Assembly (NCBI GenBank): GCA_024635475.1
Contig: JAGXIW010000006.1
Span: forward strand, 1-64,000
Direction: 5' to 3'
Length of the DNA: 64,000 nucleotides
Source of the DNA: a bacterium
Lineage (GTDB): Bacteria; Patescibacteriota; Gracilibacteria; BD1-5; UBA6164
Shown here: piece by piece, positions 1-10,717 of the stretch
Layout of the letters: every line of letters begins with the position of its first letter
Numbering within the stretch: position 1 is the stretch's first letter
Notes under the pieces: generated by a model
Told to the model about the DNA's origin: nothing
The model's input: the letters and a program-made list of their open reading frames with translations, nothing else
Database searches by the model: none
Made by a program: the position numbers and the translations under genes

Positions 1-3000
1 AAAGCTTGAGAAGAATTAGTAGAAATAATAGTAAATATTAAATCCGAAATAAAACAAGAAAACTCAAAATTAAGATGAAAAAATATTGTAATATTATGAA
101 GTAGGTCTCATTCACATTTTTTAAATGTGAAAAAATTTGATACTAATTGAAAAAATCAAACTGAAAATGAATTTAAAGAAAAATGATATGATTTTATAGA
201 TTTAGATGCTAAATCTGAACTTATAGATGATACTAGTAAACTAGTTATAACTCTTGGAAATTATCAGGAATTAAAATCTTTATTTTCTGATGTAGATGAT
301 ATTTCTATTACTGATTTTCAAGATAAAGTTAATGCTTATTTTACAGAGAATCCTAAATTATATGAAAAGTATCTATCATCTGATAATTCAGACTTAAGAG
401 CTTTTTGTATAGCAAATCTTATTAAATTTTGAGAATTTGATATAGTTATTAAAAATATAAAAGAACTGTTTGATTTAGAAAAAGAAGAAACTATTATTTG
501 ATTTGCGAATAATTTATTATGATTATGTAATGATGAACAACAAAAAGAATTATTTAAAATTATAGCAGATAAAAAGAATTTATTATGAAATATAAAAGTT
601 TGAAAATTTGAATACTATGCAAATTATGTAAAATATGTAGAAGATAATATAAAGTATCTAAGAGAGAAAACACAGGATGAAAATATAAAAAGCTGAAAAA
701 CAGTAAGTATATCTGTTTGATTTAAAGAAGAACAATATAATAATATAGAAAATTTACTAACTGCAGATAATATATTATTAATAGAAGCAACTGCAGGAAG
801 TGGGAAAAGTATAAAATTATTAGAAATCATGGAATATCTTTCTCCAAAAGAAGATATGAGTAAAAATAATTTTTTCCCAATATATGTACATTTATGAAAA
901 TCTAAAAAAATCAAAGAAATAACAAATGAAATAGAAAGGCAAAAAACAGGCATATATGGAACATGAAAATATCAATATGTTTATCTATTTGATGCTGTGG
1001 ATGAAGCATGAATGAGTGATGATGATAAAGAAGATTTTTTAGAAATAACTAAAAGATTACAAGAAAATTGAAAAGTAATCATAACTTCTAGGCATAGCCA
1101 TTTAAAAAATGAAAGCATAGAAAAAATAGAATTAAAAACGCTCACAAAAAACCAAATAAATACATATATTCAATCGTATATTTCATGAAATATAGAACAA
1201 GAAGAATTATGGGAAAAATGGCAAGAAAAATGATTTATAAATGAGATTAAAGATAATCCACTTATGTTATCTATGTTAATAGAAGTAATAAGAAATACAA
1301 ATAAAGTCAAAAAACTTAAAAAAAATTGATTTATAGAAAATTTAGATATAGACAAAAAATCAGATCTATTTGATATAATATTAACTCTAAGACTTTATGA
1401 ATGAGAAATAAAAAAAACAGAGGATTGAGAAAAATTATCAGAAATTGAATTAGAAATTGAATTAGAAAATATTAAAAAAATTATAGAAAAAAGAAAAAAA
1501 ATTCTTGAATTATTAGCTGTAAAATCTGTAAATAATAATGATAATTTAACTAAAAAAGAAATAGGAAAACTTATTTTAGAAAATTGATTAAGCATATGAA
1601 TGATATGAAGAAAAAATTTAATGGAAAATTTAAATATTATATTCAAATATAATTCAGAAACAGAGCAATATCAATTTGTACATGAGAAATTTCGTGAATA
1701 TTTTTTGTATCTTAATTATAAAGGTAATACTGAATGAAAATCAATGAGAAAAAAAGAAGATTGGTGACAGTATTTATGAAAAGATGATAAATGAAAATTA
1801 TTACACAATAATGATAAACTTATACCCCTAGCTTTCAATAGTAAAGAAGAATTTAATGAAATAATTGATATATATATAAATGTTTTCAAAGACGATAAAG
1901 TTTGATTAACTGATGTTTGTTTTGCAATATGAAAAATAAAATCTGAAAATTCATTATTATTATTAAAAAGAATAATAAATTTTAAATGAATTAAACTTAA
2001 TTGAAAAACTATATCAAATATATGTTGGGCAGTATGAGAAATAAAATCTGAAAATTGACTACCTTTATTTAAAAAGATTATAAATTTTCCTTGATTTATT
2101 GACAACATAGATGCTCAATCATATATATGTTGAGCAATATGACAAATAAAATCTGAAAAATGATTACCTTTATTAGAAAAAATTATAACATTACCTTGAT
2201 TTTCGGAGAATAAAGGTGTAATATCAAATATTTGTTTTGCTATATGATGAATAAAATCAAAAAAGTGATTATCAATATTAGAAAAAATTATATGATTTCC
2301 TTGATTTGGAAGTAATTATAAAATTGTAATTAATACATGTTTAGCAATATGACAAATAAAATCTGAGGAATGATTGCTTTTATTAGAAAAAATTATGATT
2401 TTACCTATATTTAATAATAATAATAATATTATATTAAGCACTTGTTTAGCAATATGACAAATAAAATCTGAGGAATGATTGCTTTTATTAGAAAAAATTA
2501 TATGATTTCCTTGATTTTTAGATAACAATGAGATTATATATAATCTATATTTAGCAATTTGACAAATATGATCTGAGAAATGATTGCCTTTATTAGAAAG
2601 AATTATGTGATTAAATTGAGCAATAAATAACAAAGATGCAATATCTAATTCTTGCTTAGCAATGAAAAAAATAAAAACTGACAAAAGAATAATACTTATT
2701 GAAGAAATTATAGAATTACCTTGATTTTTAGATAACAATGAGATTATATATAATACATGTTGAGTTATATGACAAATAAAATCTGAACAATGATTATCAT
2801 TACTTGAAAAAGTTATGGAATTACTTTTATTTTCAGAAAATAAAAATGCAATTTCTAATGTTTGTTGGGCTATATGATCAATTAAGCTAGAAAAATGATT
2901 ATCATTACTTAAAAAAGTTACAGAATTATCATGATTTTTTGAGAATAAAGATGCTGTTTCTAATACTTGTTGAACAATAAGAGAAATATGATCTGAAAAA

Positions 3001-3672
3001 TGATTACCTTTATTAGAAAAAATTATAACATTACCTTGATTTATAAATAATCCAAATGCTGTATCTAATTCATGCTGAGCAATTTGACAAATAAAATCTG
3101 AAAAATGATTACCTTTATTAGAAAAAATTATAACATTACCTTGATTTTTTAACAATTATAAAGCTATATCAAATGCTTGTTGAGCAATTTGACAAATAAA
3201 ATCTGAAGAATGATTATTTTTACTTGAAAAAGTTATGGAATTACCTTGATTTTTAGAAAATAAAAATGCTCTATTCAATGTTTGTAAATCATTATGATGA
3301 ATAAAATCTGAGAAATGATTACCCTTATTAGAAAAAATTATTGATTTTCCTTTATTTTTTAATTACATGAGCTTAACAATAGGAAGAATAAAATCGGAAA
3401 AATGATTACCTTTATTAGAAAAGATTATCGATTCTTCATGAATTAAAAATGATAAAAACACTATAAATAACTCATGTTTAGTAATATGAAAAATAAAATC
3501 TAAAAAATGATTACCTTTATTAGAAAAAATCATAAAAATAGAATGAGTTAATGATAACTGATATACAATAAGAAATATATGTTGGGCAATATGAGAAATA
3601 AAGTCAGAAAGTCCTTCAATTATACTTTCTGAAAAACTCCTAGAATTTATAGAAAAATACAAACCTAACTAA
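1..3672 (+). CDS. STAND/NACHT-like ATPase with C-terminal HEAT-like repeats (5' end outside window)
   Basis: Open from the first base in frame 1 with TGA=Gly and ends at TAA; the start lies upstream. Counting from the window edge, residues 263-270 read ATAGSGKS (Walker A), and around 328-336 YLFDAVDEAG is a Walker B of the STAND/NACHT type, followed by a sensor-like ITSRHS segment. The ~250 residues before the P-loop are not recognised. From about residue 640 the protein becomes an array of 35-residue repeats with a core like AIGxIKSExGLPLLEKII, which resembles HEAT/PBS-type helical repeats. STAND ATPases with C-terminal repeat sensors are known as immune and regulatory switches; in bacteria many act in phage defence (Avs-like). 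That role is inference here: no effector domain is recognised in the visible part, though the missing N-terminus could carry one. Architecture certain, function uncertain. Confidence 0.8.
1924..3672 (+). repeat. 17 tandem 105-nt (35-codon) HEAT-like coding repeats
   Basis: Units start at 1924, 2029, 2134, 2239, 2344, 2449, 2554, 2659, 2764, 2869, 2974, 3079, 3184, 3289, 3376, 3481 and 3586. All are exactly 105 nt apart except the step 3289-3376, which is 87 nt (six codons missing). Neighbouring units are nearly identical at the DNA level: about 50 bases starting at 2344 recur unchanged at 2449, and long stretches are shared between 3004 and 3109. Such nucleotide identity, synonymous sites included, points to recent tandem expansion or gene conversion. 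It lies wholly inside the STAND gene, so it is a protein repeat and not satellite DNA or CRISPR. Confidence 0.9.
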
Positions 3673-3691
3673 ATATTAATAAATACCCTAA

Positions 3692-3725
3692 AAATAAAGA
3701 AATAAAAATTATTTCTTTATTTTTT
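3692..3725 (+). terminator. Rho-independent terminator after the STAND gene
   Basis: A 14-bp perfect inverted repeat (3692-3705 with 3709-3722) with a 3-nt loop, followed by a T-run, begins 20 nt after the TAA. It is purely A/T-rich except one G/C pair. Confidence 0.6.
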
Positions 3726-3799
3726 CAGTTTTTTTCTTTTTGAAAAATATTATATATAGCATTGTCAATAAGTGCTTTATTTTTTAATTTTTTAAAATT

Positions 3800-5344
3800 A
3801 TGGAAAAGGATGACTTTAGTAAATGACAAAACAAAAAAAATAATCTTTTTATAATTAATGACTTAAGTGAAAAAGAGACTTTAGATATAATAATGGAAAC
3901 AACTAAAAAAGTTCTACATTTTTTAAAAAGTAATAAAAATAAAGCAACTATAAATTCAGAATTTCATCAGAATAGAATAACATCAGATTTAAGTATCTGA
4001 GAATTTCCATTAAAAGGAGATAGAGAATGTATTAGTAAATCAATAGATACAATTCTATGAGATTCTAAAGTTCCAAATTTCAGTTCTCCAAATTATTTTT
4101 GACATATGCTTCCTCCAACAACTATTTATAGTTTAGCATCAAGTAATATTGCCAACATATTAAATCAAAATGTAATAGCTCAAGAAGTTTCTCCTGCTTT
4201 TACTCAAATGGAAAATGTTGTTGTATCATATCTATCTGATTTAATATGATATGATATAAATGAAGCTTGATGATCAATTGTAAGTTGATGAACTACTGCT
4301 AATCATACAGCATTATTAGTTGCAAGAAATAAGATATTACCTTGAGTTACAGAATTATGAATGGAATGATCTTTAAAAAAATATAATCAAGAAAATGATA
4401 CTAATTATAAAAAAACAGTTATGTTATACTGAGAAGATAGTCATTATTCGATTGAAAAATTATGATGATATATCTGAATATGAACTGATAACATGTTAAA
4501 AATACCATACATACAATGAACTCATAAGATAGATTTAGAAAAACTAAAAACAATGATAGATGAATGTGAAAAAAAGGGTATGTTGATTGCCTCAATTATT
4601 ATTACTGCATGAACAACTGAAAAATGACATGTTCAAGATATAAAATGAGTAAATGAAATTGCAAAAATATGACAAAACAATAGACCAATACACTTACATG
4701 TAGATGCAGCTCATTGATGATGATATTTAGTAAATGACGAATTAAAAGAAACGGTATTTAAATGAATAGAAGAAGCTGATTCTGTTACAATTGACTGACA
4801 TAAAATGTTGTATACAAATTATAGTTGTTGAGGTATTGTTTTTAAAGATAAAAACTCAATGGAATATATAAAACATTCTGCAGGTTATGTAATTCCTACA
4901 GATTCAGATGATGATAATCACTGAGCAAATACTATAGAGTGATCTAGATGAGCTTCATGAATATTTCAATTATATGCAAACTTACATTGAATATGAAAAG
5001 AATGATATAAAAAATTAATTAATAAATCATTAGAAAATAAAGAATATTTATTAAAAAAATTAAAAAAAGAGCAAAATAAGTATGAGATATTAAGTCCAGG
5101 TGCTGAATTAAATCTAGTATGTTTTAGATACAAAAATGAATGAAAAAATGAAGCTGAACTAAACGAAATAAATAATCAATTAAAAAAAGAGCTAGATGAT
5201 GATTGAACATATTTTGTATCAACAACAACTATAGATGATAAAAAAACTTTAAGACTTGCATTTATGAACCCTAAAACTTGAGAAGAAAATATAGATGGTT
5301 TTTTAGACAAAGTTACAGATATTTTAAAAAAAATAACTAATTAA
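3800..5344 (+). CDS. PLP-dependent group II amino-acid decarboxylase
   Basis: 514 residues, ATG to TAA. The fold-type I PLP core is clear: an SGGTTANHTAL cofactor-phosphate region near residue 170, HVDAAHGG carrying the PLP-nitrogen Asp, and DGHKMLYTNYS with the Schiff-base lysine at residue 335. This is the glutamate/aspartate/aromatic amino-acid decarboxylase group (GadB, MfnA, DDC). The substrate cannot be read from the sequence; the archaeal-type MfnA (Asp/Tyr decarboxylase) and GadB are both possible. A TyrA-like dehydrogenase follows 24 nt downstream and an aspartoacylase-like hydrolase after that, all on the same strand, so the three probably form an operon acting on small amino-acid derivatives. 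Confidence 0.85.
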
Positions 5345-5368
5345 TTTTTAATTTTTAATCTAATTAAT

Positions 5369-6166
5369 ATGAATAATTTAACAATATTTTGAGGAAAATG
5401 AGAACATGCTGAAGATTTACAAAATAGAATGGTATTTGAAGGTATAAAAACAACAAATATAGATATAAATGATGAGGTAGAAGTTAATAAAACAAATGCA
5501 GTGGTTGTAACAATTTCAGAAACTGAGAAAATAATCAATACAATTATTGATACAAATAAAGATGCATGAATTATCAATCTTTCTTGAGTAATGAGTACAA
5601 CTCCTGAATATTTAAGATGAAAAGATAATATTACAAACTTACATTATATGTTTTGACAATTAGCAAGACACTGATTAAAAGTAGTATTTAATTGAGATGA
5701 AACAGAAATAGTAAACGAAATATTAAATAATTCTAGAAAACTATGAATTGATACGATTCCTGCCAGTATTGAAGATCATGATAAATGTGTAGCAATCACA
5801 CAAGCATTAAGTCATATGTATATATTATTATCTTGAGTTAATTGACAAAATTATTTAACAGAAAATTGGAAAACTCCAAATTCAACTATAGCTGATATGA
5901 TATTAGAAAATTCAGTATTTTTAGATAAATTTGATTGAGTCTTAAAATGATTACAAAAATGAAATAATTTATCTGAAATGTTTTTAGATAGTGTAAATCA
6001 GTTGAGTAATGAAGAGAAAAAAATATTTTCCACTCCAAATTTCATAAGAGTTGAGGGATTTAGTAATCGCAATAATGTTATTGTAGATGAAAATATGTTA
6101 GAAATATTAAAAAATTTTAATTCAAAAAAGATATTAATGGAAAATATAAAAAAAACTAAAAATTAA
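5369..6166 (+). CDS. Prephenate/arogenate dehydrogenase-like protein (TyrA family, divergent)
   Basis: 265 residues. The start IFGGKGEHAEDLQNRM is a nucleotide-binding Rossmann turn like the GGxGxxG of TyrA. LHYMFGQLARH sits where TyrA has its HPMFGP motif, and the EDHDKCVAITQALSH segment matches the C-terminal EEHD...LPH signature. It is shorter than typical TyrA and has no ACT or chorismate mutase domain. Prephenate dehydrogenase oxidatively decarboxylates prephenate on the way to tyrosine. Several signature positions are altered and no shikimate genes are visible here, so a different 2-hydroxy- or amino-acid dehydrogenase activity is possible. It lies between a decarboxylase and a deacylase-like gene. 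Confidence 0.6.
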
Positions 6167-6272
6167 GGAATTTATATAACTAAAATAATACAGAATACTT
6201 TTCGTAATTTAATTTTAAAAACTATATCTATAATAAATAATAGTTAAATATTTTATAAACTAATAAAATTAT

Positions 6273-7121
6273 ATGTATATAACAAATTTAAAATGAGAAA
6301 AAGAATGAAATAAAGCACTTATACTATGATGAATCCACTGAAATGAAAAATCAGGAAATATTGCAATTAAAAAATTTTTAGAAAATATAAATAATCAAAC
6401 TATTACACTTTTGTCTTGAGAAATTACACTTATTTCTGAATGTAATGAAAAAGCTTGAAAAGAAAATTGTAAATTTATAGAAGATAATCTAAATAGATGC
6501 TTTTATGAATGACAAAATCTAGATTCTCAAGAATGAATAATTGCAAAAAAAATTATGCCGTTTTTTAAAAAACCAGGTTACTCACTTGATTTACATTCAA
6601 CATCATGAGAATCAATCCCATTTTTAATTTCAAAAACAAAAAATATAGAATTTGCACAAAAACTTTGAATTTCATACATTATTTCATGATGGAATAATTT
6701 ATGAATTTCGTGATTAGATTGAAATACTATAAGTTATATGAATAGTAAATGAGGGGAAGGTTTTGTACTAGAATCATGAAATCATGACAATTTAGAATGA
6801 CCAAATAATGCTTATCAAGTATTATTGAATTTTTTATCTAATCTATGAATTATCAATTCAAATTTATTTAAAAAATTAGAAAATAAAACTCAACATATAA
6901 AGTTAAACACTGCTTATGTATGCAAAACATGAAATTTTAAATTTATGCTTAACAAAAGCAAACTAGAAAATGTTTCACTTATTAAATCATGAACTCTTAT
7001 ATGACTTGATTGAGATGAAGAAATAATTGTAGAAAGAGATGTAATTCTAGTTATGCCAAATTTAGCATATCCAAAAAAATGAGAAGAAGTATTTTTTATT
7101 TGAGAAAAAATAAACAATTAA
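6273..7121 (+). CDS. Succinylglutamate desuccinylase/aspartoacylase family zinc hydrolase
   Basis: 282 residues. GGIHGNEKSG near residues 19-28 supplies the zinc ligands His22 and Glu25, and LDLHST supplies His108; both are signatures of the AstE/AspA branch of the M14 metallocarboxypeptidase fold. These enzymes hydrolyse N-acyl amino acids. The C-terminal ~60 residues look like the beta-rich extension of aspartoacylases. It is the last gene of the apparent three-gene operon starting at 3800. The exact substrate is unknown. Confidence 0.75.
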
Positions 7122-7130
7122 TTAAAAACA

Positions 7131-7164
7131 AAAAAAATGTAAAACAAACATACATTCTTTTTTT
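7131..7164. terminator. Convergent hairpin terminator between hydrolase and RAP genes
   Basis: A short stem (ATGTA pairing with TACAT, extended by A/T pairs) is flanked by an A-run on the left and a T-run on the right. It can serve the rightward operon and, read in reverse, overlaps the stop codon of the leftward RAP gene. Confidence 0.5.
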
Positions 7165-8392
7165 AAATAGTACTTAAATTAAGGATTTTATTTATTTCAA
7201 ATGTACAAAATTTTATTATTTCATCAAATCAAACTCTATTATCAATTCTTAATATATTTAATCAAAATCTACTTTTTAAATGTTCATCTCTTTTTTCATC
7301 TCTAGATTTACAATTATCGTGATATTTACTATCTATTTCAATATTTGTTTTTAAACTTGGTATGTATATATCTAATTCAAATCAATCATCTATAAAATGA
7401 GATAAATAAATATCTTCTCATGACAACATTTTTTTTGTATGCTCAAAAACACCTTTTTCTATATCATTTGGACTATTAACAAAAGATTCTTTATTTGCTA
7501 AAAATTTTTCTTCTAACCATGATGGAGTAGGTAAATTATAATAACTAAATATTTGTTTGGAGTATACTATATTTATAGCATTAAAAGTATTTTTAAAATC
7601 ATTTAATTTTCAAAATAAAATATTTATAAGTTCTTTTGATTTTGCTAAATCTTTCATATTATGTAAACCATATAATGCATTTCATATAGATTGTGCATCT
7701 AATTTTATTTCAGGAATTTTCTTAGCAAATTCTTCAAGTAGTTCGTTTGGAACATCTCTTAAGTTTTGTAAACCATATAATGCAGTTCATACAGATTGAG
7801 CATCTAGTTTTACTTCAGGTATTTTCTTTGCAAGAATATCTAATATATTATATTTATCTTTATCATAAACTTGAAAACCATACATAATATTTCACAAACT
7901 TTGAGCATCTAATTTATATTCCTCAGAAGAAAATTTTGAATATATTATTTTCATTATATTTTCTAAACTTTGGTTTTTCTCACGAGCTAGTTTTATTATA
8001 TATTGTTTATTTGAAATTTTTGGTAATCTATTCATAAATAAAGATATATGAAACATATCAATAATATCTTCATTATTAATAAAAATATTATTAATTGTAC
8101 TTAATAAATTTAAAATATTTTCTACATTACAATCTCCATTTTGACCTAAAAAAGGTTCTATTAGATTTTTTATTTTGTTAGTAAGTTTTTTAGCTAATTC
8201 TATATTATGATTTCAATTATTTACACATTGATTTATTAATTTTCTTGTTTTATTTACCTCTTTTCATACTCAATTTCTATTTTTAAGACAAGTTAAAAGT
8301 ATCTCACCAAAATTATTTGTAAATGAACTTACACAATTATTATTTTTTCAATTTCTCCCTTTGTCTAAAGAATTATTTTTATTCAAATTCAA
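7163..8392 (-). CDS. RAP-domain protein with octotricopeptide-like (OPR/FASTK-like) repeats
   Basis: About 409 residues, stop TAA at 7163-7165. Three helical repeats share the core LDAQSxGxALYGL, at roughly residues 161, 197 and 235; this resembles the LDAQ..NTLWALA core of OPR and FASTK-family repeats. The C-terminus (about residues 334-395) contains ELDIYIPSLKTNIEIDSKYH followed by RDEKRDEHLKS, a good match to the RAP domain, a PD-(D/E)xK-like fold linked to RNA processing. No ATG lies near the upstream in-frame stop; the first usable starts are TTG at 8392-8390 or 8386-8384, so the start is uncertain. RAP proteins are best known from chloroplasts, mitochondria and apicomplexans; bacterial ones are scarce. 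It is probably an RNA-binding or RNA-processing factor, by inference. Confidence 0.75.
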
Positions 8393-8477
8393 TATATTTA
8401 ATTATTAAAATAAATTACTATTCTTATACTTTTTTTAGAAAGGAAAAAAATTGAAAAAAATAAGAAAAAATATTAAA

Positions 8478-8505
8478 TTTGCAAAAATAAAAACATCGGT
8501 ATAAT
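8478..8505 (+). promoter_or_regulatory. Promoter of the pro attenuator operon
   Basis: TATAAT at 8500-8505 with TTTGCA (a weak -35) 16 nt upstream. Initiation would fall near 8512, just ahead of the leader peptide. Confidence 0.5.
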
Positions 8506-8527
8506 AAATTTAACTTAACAAAAAATT

Positions 8528-8596
8528 ATGAATAAATTATTTACTATATCTTTACCTTGTCCGTTTTCACCCATCTATATGAAAATGGTGTTTTAA
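8528..8596 (+). CDS. Proline-codon leader peptide of the proCAB attenuator
   Basis: A 22-codon ORF, ATG to TAA, whose middle reads LPCPFSP with Pro codons CCT (8555), CCG (8561) and CCC (8570). It lies between a promoter and a terminator directly ahead of the three proline-synthesis genes. Four RNA segments can pair alternatively: 1 = 8564-8569 TTTTCA, inside the Pro codons; 2 = 8580-8587 TGAAAATG; 3 = 8626-8633 CATTTTCA; 4 = 8639-8650. Segment 2 pairs perfectly with 3 (8 bp) as an antiterminator. Ribosome stalling at the Pro codons would free segment 2 and allow read-through. This fits classical translation-coupled attenuation; no other role is evident for so short an ORF. Confidence 0.75.
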   Translation: MNKLFTISLPCPFSPIYMKMVF

Positions 8597-8620
8597 AGAG
8601 TGTAAAAATATAATTTACAA

Positions 8621-8655
8621 AAAATCATTTTCAAAAACGAAAATGATTTTTTTTT
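8621..8655 (+). terminator. Attenuator terminator upstream of proC
   Basis: A 12-bp perfect stem (8621-8632 with 8639-8650), 6-nt loop, then a run of eight or more T. It lies between the leader peptide and proC. The left arm can instead pair with the leader segment at 8580-8587. Confidence 0.85.
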
Positions 8656-8675
8656 ATTTTTTTAATAAATATATT

Positions 8676-9449
8676 ATGCAAATCCAATTGATCTGATGCT
8701 GAAATATGTGAGAAATAATCTTGCAATCAATTATCTCTAGTTGATACAATACAAAAGATATATTTATCAAAACTAAAACGGACGAAAAAGAATTATATTT
8801 AAAGAATTTATACAGTATTAATACCTGATTAAATAGTGAATCAGATATATTAATTTTAGCGACAAAACCTAAACAATTTCACGAACTTGATCTAAATATT
8901 TTCAAAAAAGATATTTTAGTTATATCAATTATGGCTTGAATTTCTATAGATAAAATTAGATCGAAAATAAATAGCAATAAAATAATTAGAACAATGCCAA
9001 ATACTCCAATGAGTGTATGAGAATGAGTTATTTGATACATAAAAACAAATAATGTTACAAATAATGAATTAGAATTTTTTACTAGTACTTTTTCAAAAAA
9101 TTGAAAATTAATAGAATGTAAAAATGAAGATGAAATAGATAAAATAACAGCACTTTCTTGATCTTGACCAGCTTATTTTTACTATTTTACCGAAATTATA
9201 AGACAAAAGGCAATGGAAATGTGATTTACAGAAGAACTAGCAACTATAATTTCAAATAATACTTTTATTTGAGCTTCAAAATTGCTAGAAAAAAGTAATA
9301 TTACGGTAGAACAACTTAGACTAAATATTACATCACCGTGAGGTACAACAGAAAAAGCAATAGAAACATTTAAATCAAATTGATTTAAAAATAATATATG
9401 TGAAGCAATAAGTGATGCTTATAATAAAGCAACACAATTAAATAATTAA
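8676..9449 (+). CDS. proC: Pyrroline-5-carboxylate reductase
   Basis: 257 residues, the usual family length. The N-terminal IGCGNMGEIIL is the Rossmann NADP site, MPNTPMSVGEG is the conserved central motif, and ALSGSGPAYFY plus the C-terminal SPGGTTEKAIE form the ProC signature that binds pyrroline-5-carboxylate. It catalyses the last step of proline synthesis. First gene of proC-proA-proB-cysteine synthase, with proA 11 nt downstream. Transcription into the operon must pass the attenuator at 8621-8655, so expression should rise when prolyl-tRNA is short. Confidence 0.95.
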
Positions 9450-9460
9450 TTTAAAAAAAT

Positions 9461-10672
9461 ATGCAAACAACACTAGAAAATCTACAAAGGGTAAAAATAG
9501 CATCAAAAACACTTACTAATTTATCTTTTGAAAAAAGAAATAAGATAATAACTGATATATGAAAAAATATTATACAAAATAGGGAACTAATAAAAAAAGA
9601 AAATCAAAAAGACCTAAATAAGATGGATAAAAATAATTCTATGTATGATAGATTATTTTTAGATGATTCAAGAATTGTTTGAATGGCTAATTGATGTGAA
9701 GAATTGGTTAAAATAAATGATCCCGAAGATAAATATAGTAATGAAAAAATAATAAAAACAGATGATTGATTGACTATAAAAAAAGTATGAATTCCTCTTT
9801 GAGTTGTGGCTTGTATTTATGAAGCAAGACCAAATGTAACTATTGATCTTATTATTATGTGTATCAAATCATGAAATGCTATAATATTAAGGTGATGAAA
9901 AGAAGCAGAGAATTCAAATAAATTTCTTGTGAATTTAGTAAAAAAAGTATTAAATGATAATAATTTAGATGAGAACTTAGTTTATAATTATCCACTTGTT
10001 AGGGAAGAGTTATATACTTTGTACAATGCCGTTTGACTTGTAGATGTAATAATTCCAAGATGATGAAAAAATCTAATAGACAGTGTAAGAAAAAATTCTA
10101 TAGTTCCAGTGATAGAAACTTGAGCTTGAGTAGTTCATCTATATCTTGATGATGACATAAATGATAATTTAGATAGAGCAATAGATGTGGTAATCAATGC
10201 AAAAATAAATAGAACTTATGTATGTAATGCACTAGATACATTATTGATAAATAAAAATATCTCTGACAAAAACATAATATATTTATTAGAAAAACTAAAA
10301 CAAGTATGAATAATTATACTTGATAATTTAAATGATAATGATTATCATATTGAACAACTTTCAAATATACTAAGTATAAAATATGTAAATAATCTAGAAG
10401 AAGCAATTGACCATATAGAAAAATACTCATCAAGACATAGTGATTGAATACTTACAGAAAACAAAGAAAAGATAAAAGAATTTTATAGTAAAATTGATTC
10501 ATGAGTAGTGTATGCAAATACTTCTACTCGTTTCTCAGATTGATCTTGTTTTTGATTTGGATCAGAAATCTGAATCTCAACCCAAAAGCTTCATGCAAGA
10601 TGACCTATGTGAGCTGAAAGTTTGGTGACATATAAATACATAGTTGAATCTGATTTCAAAGTAAGAAAATAA
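9461..10672 (+). CDS. proA: Gamma-glutamyl phosphate reductase
   Basis: 403 residues. The aldehyde-dehydrogenase-like fold is marked by PLGVVACIYEARPNVT, by RTYVCNALDTLL with the catalytic Cys in the expected context, and by the C-terminal HARGPMGAESLVTYKY signature. It reduces gamma-glutamyl phosphate to glutamate semialdehyde, the second step of proline synthesis. It lies between proC and proB, so all three enzymes from glutamate to proline are encoded together. Confidence 0.95.
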
Positions 10673-10717
10673 TTTAAGAAATATTAATGATTCTTTTATA
10701 TCTTAATTTCAAAACTT

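Noticed and set aside
2316-3155. 279-codon ORF on the minus strand across the repeat array
   Set aside because: It is the antisense of the 105-nt HEAT-like repeats; the plus frame carries the ATPase motifs and continues intact with TGA=Gly.
1924-3672. CRISPR or satellite array
   Set aside because: Repeats are directly adjacent with no unique spacers, keep the reading frame in 105-nt steps and encode a helical repeat.
5978-6166. Separate 62-residue gene
   Set aside because: It is the last TGA-free part of the TyrA-like protein in the same frame.
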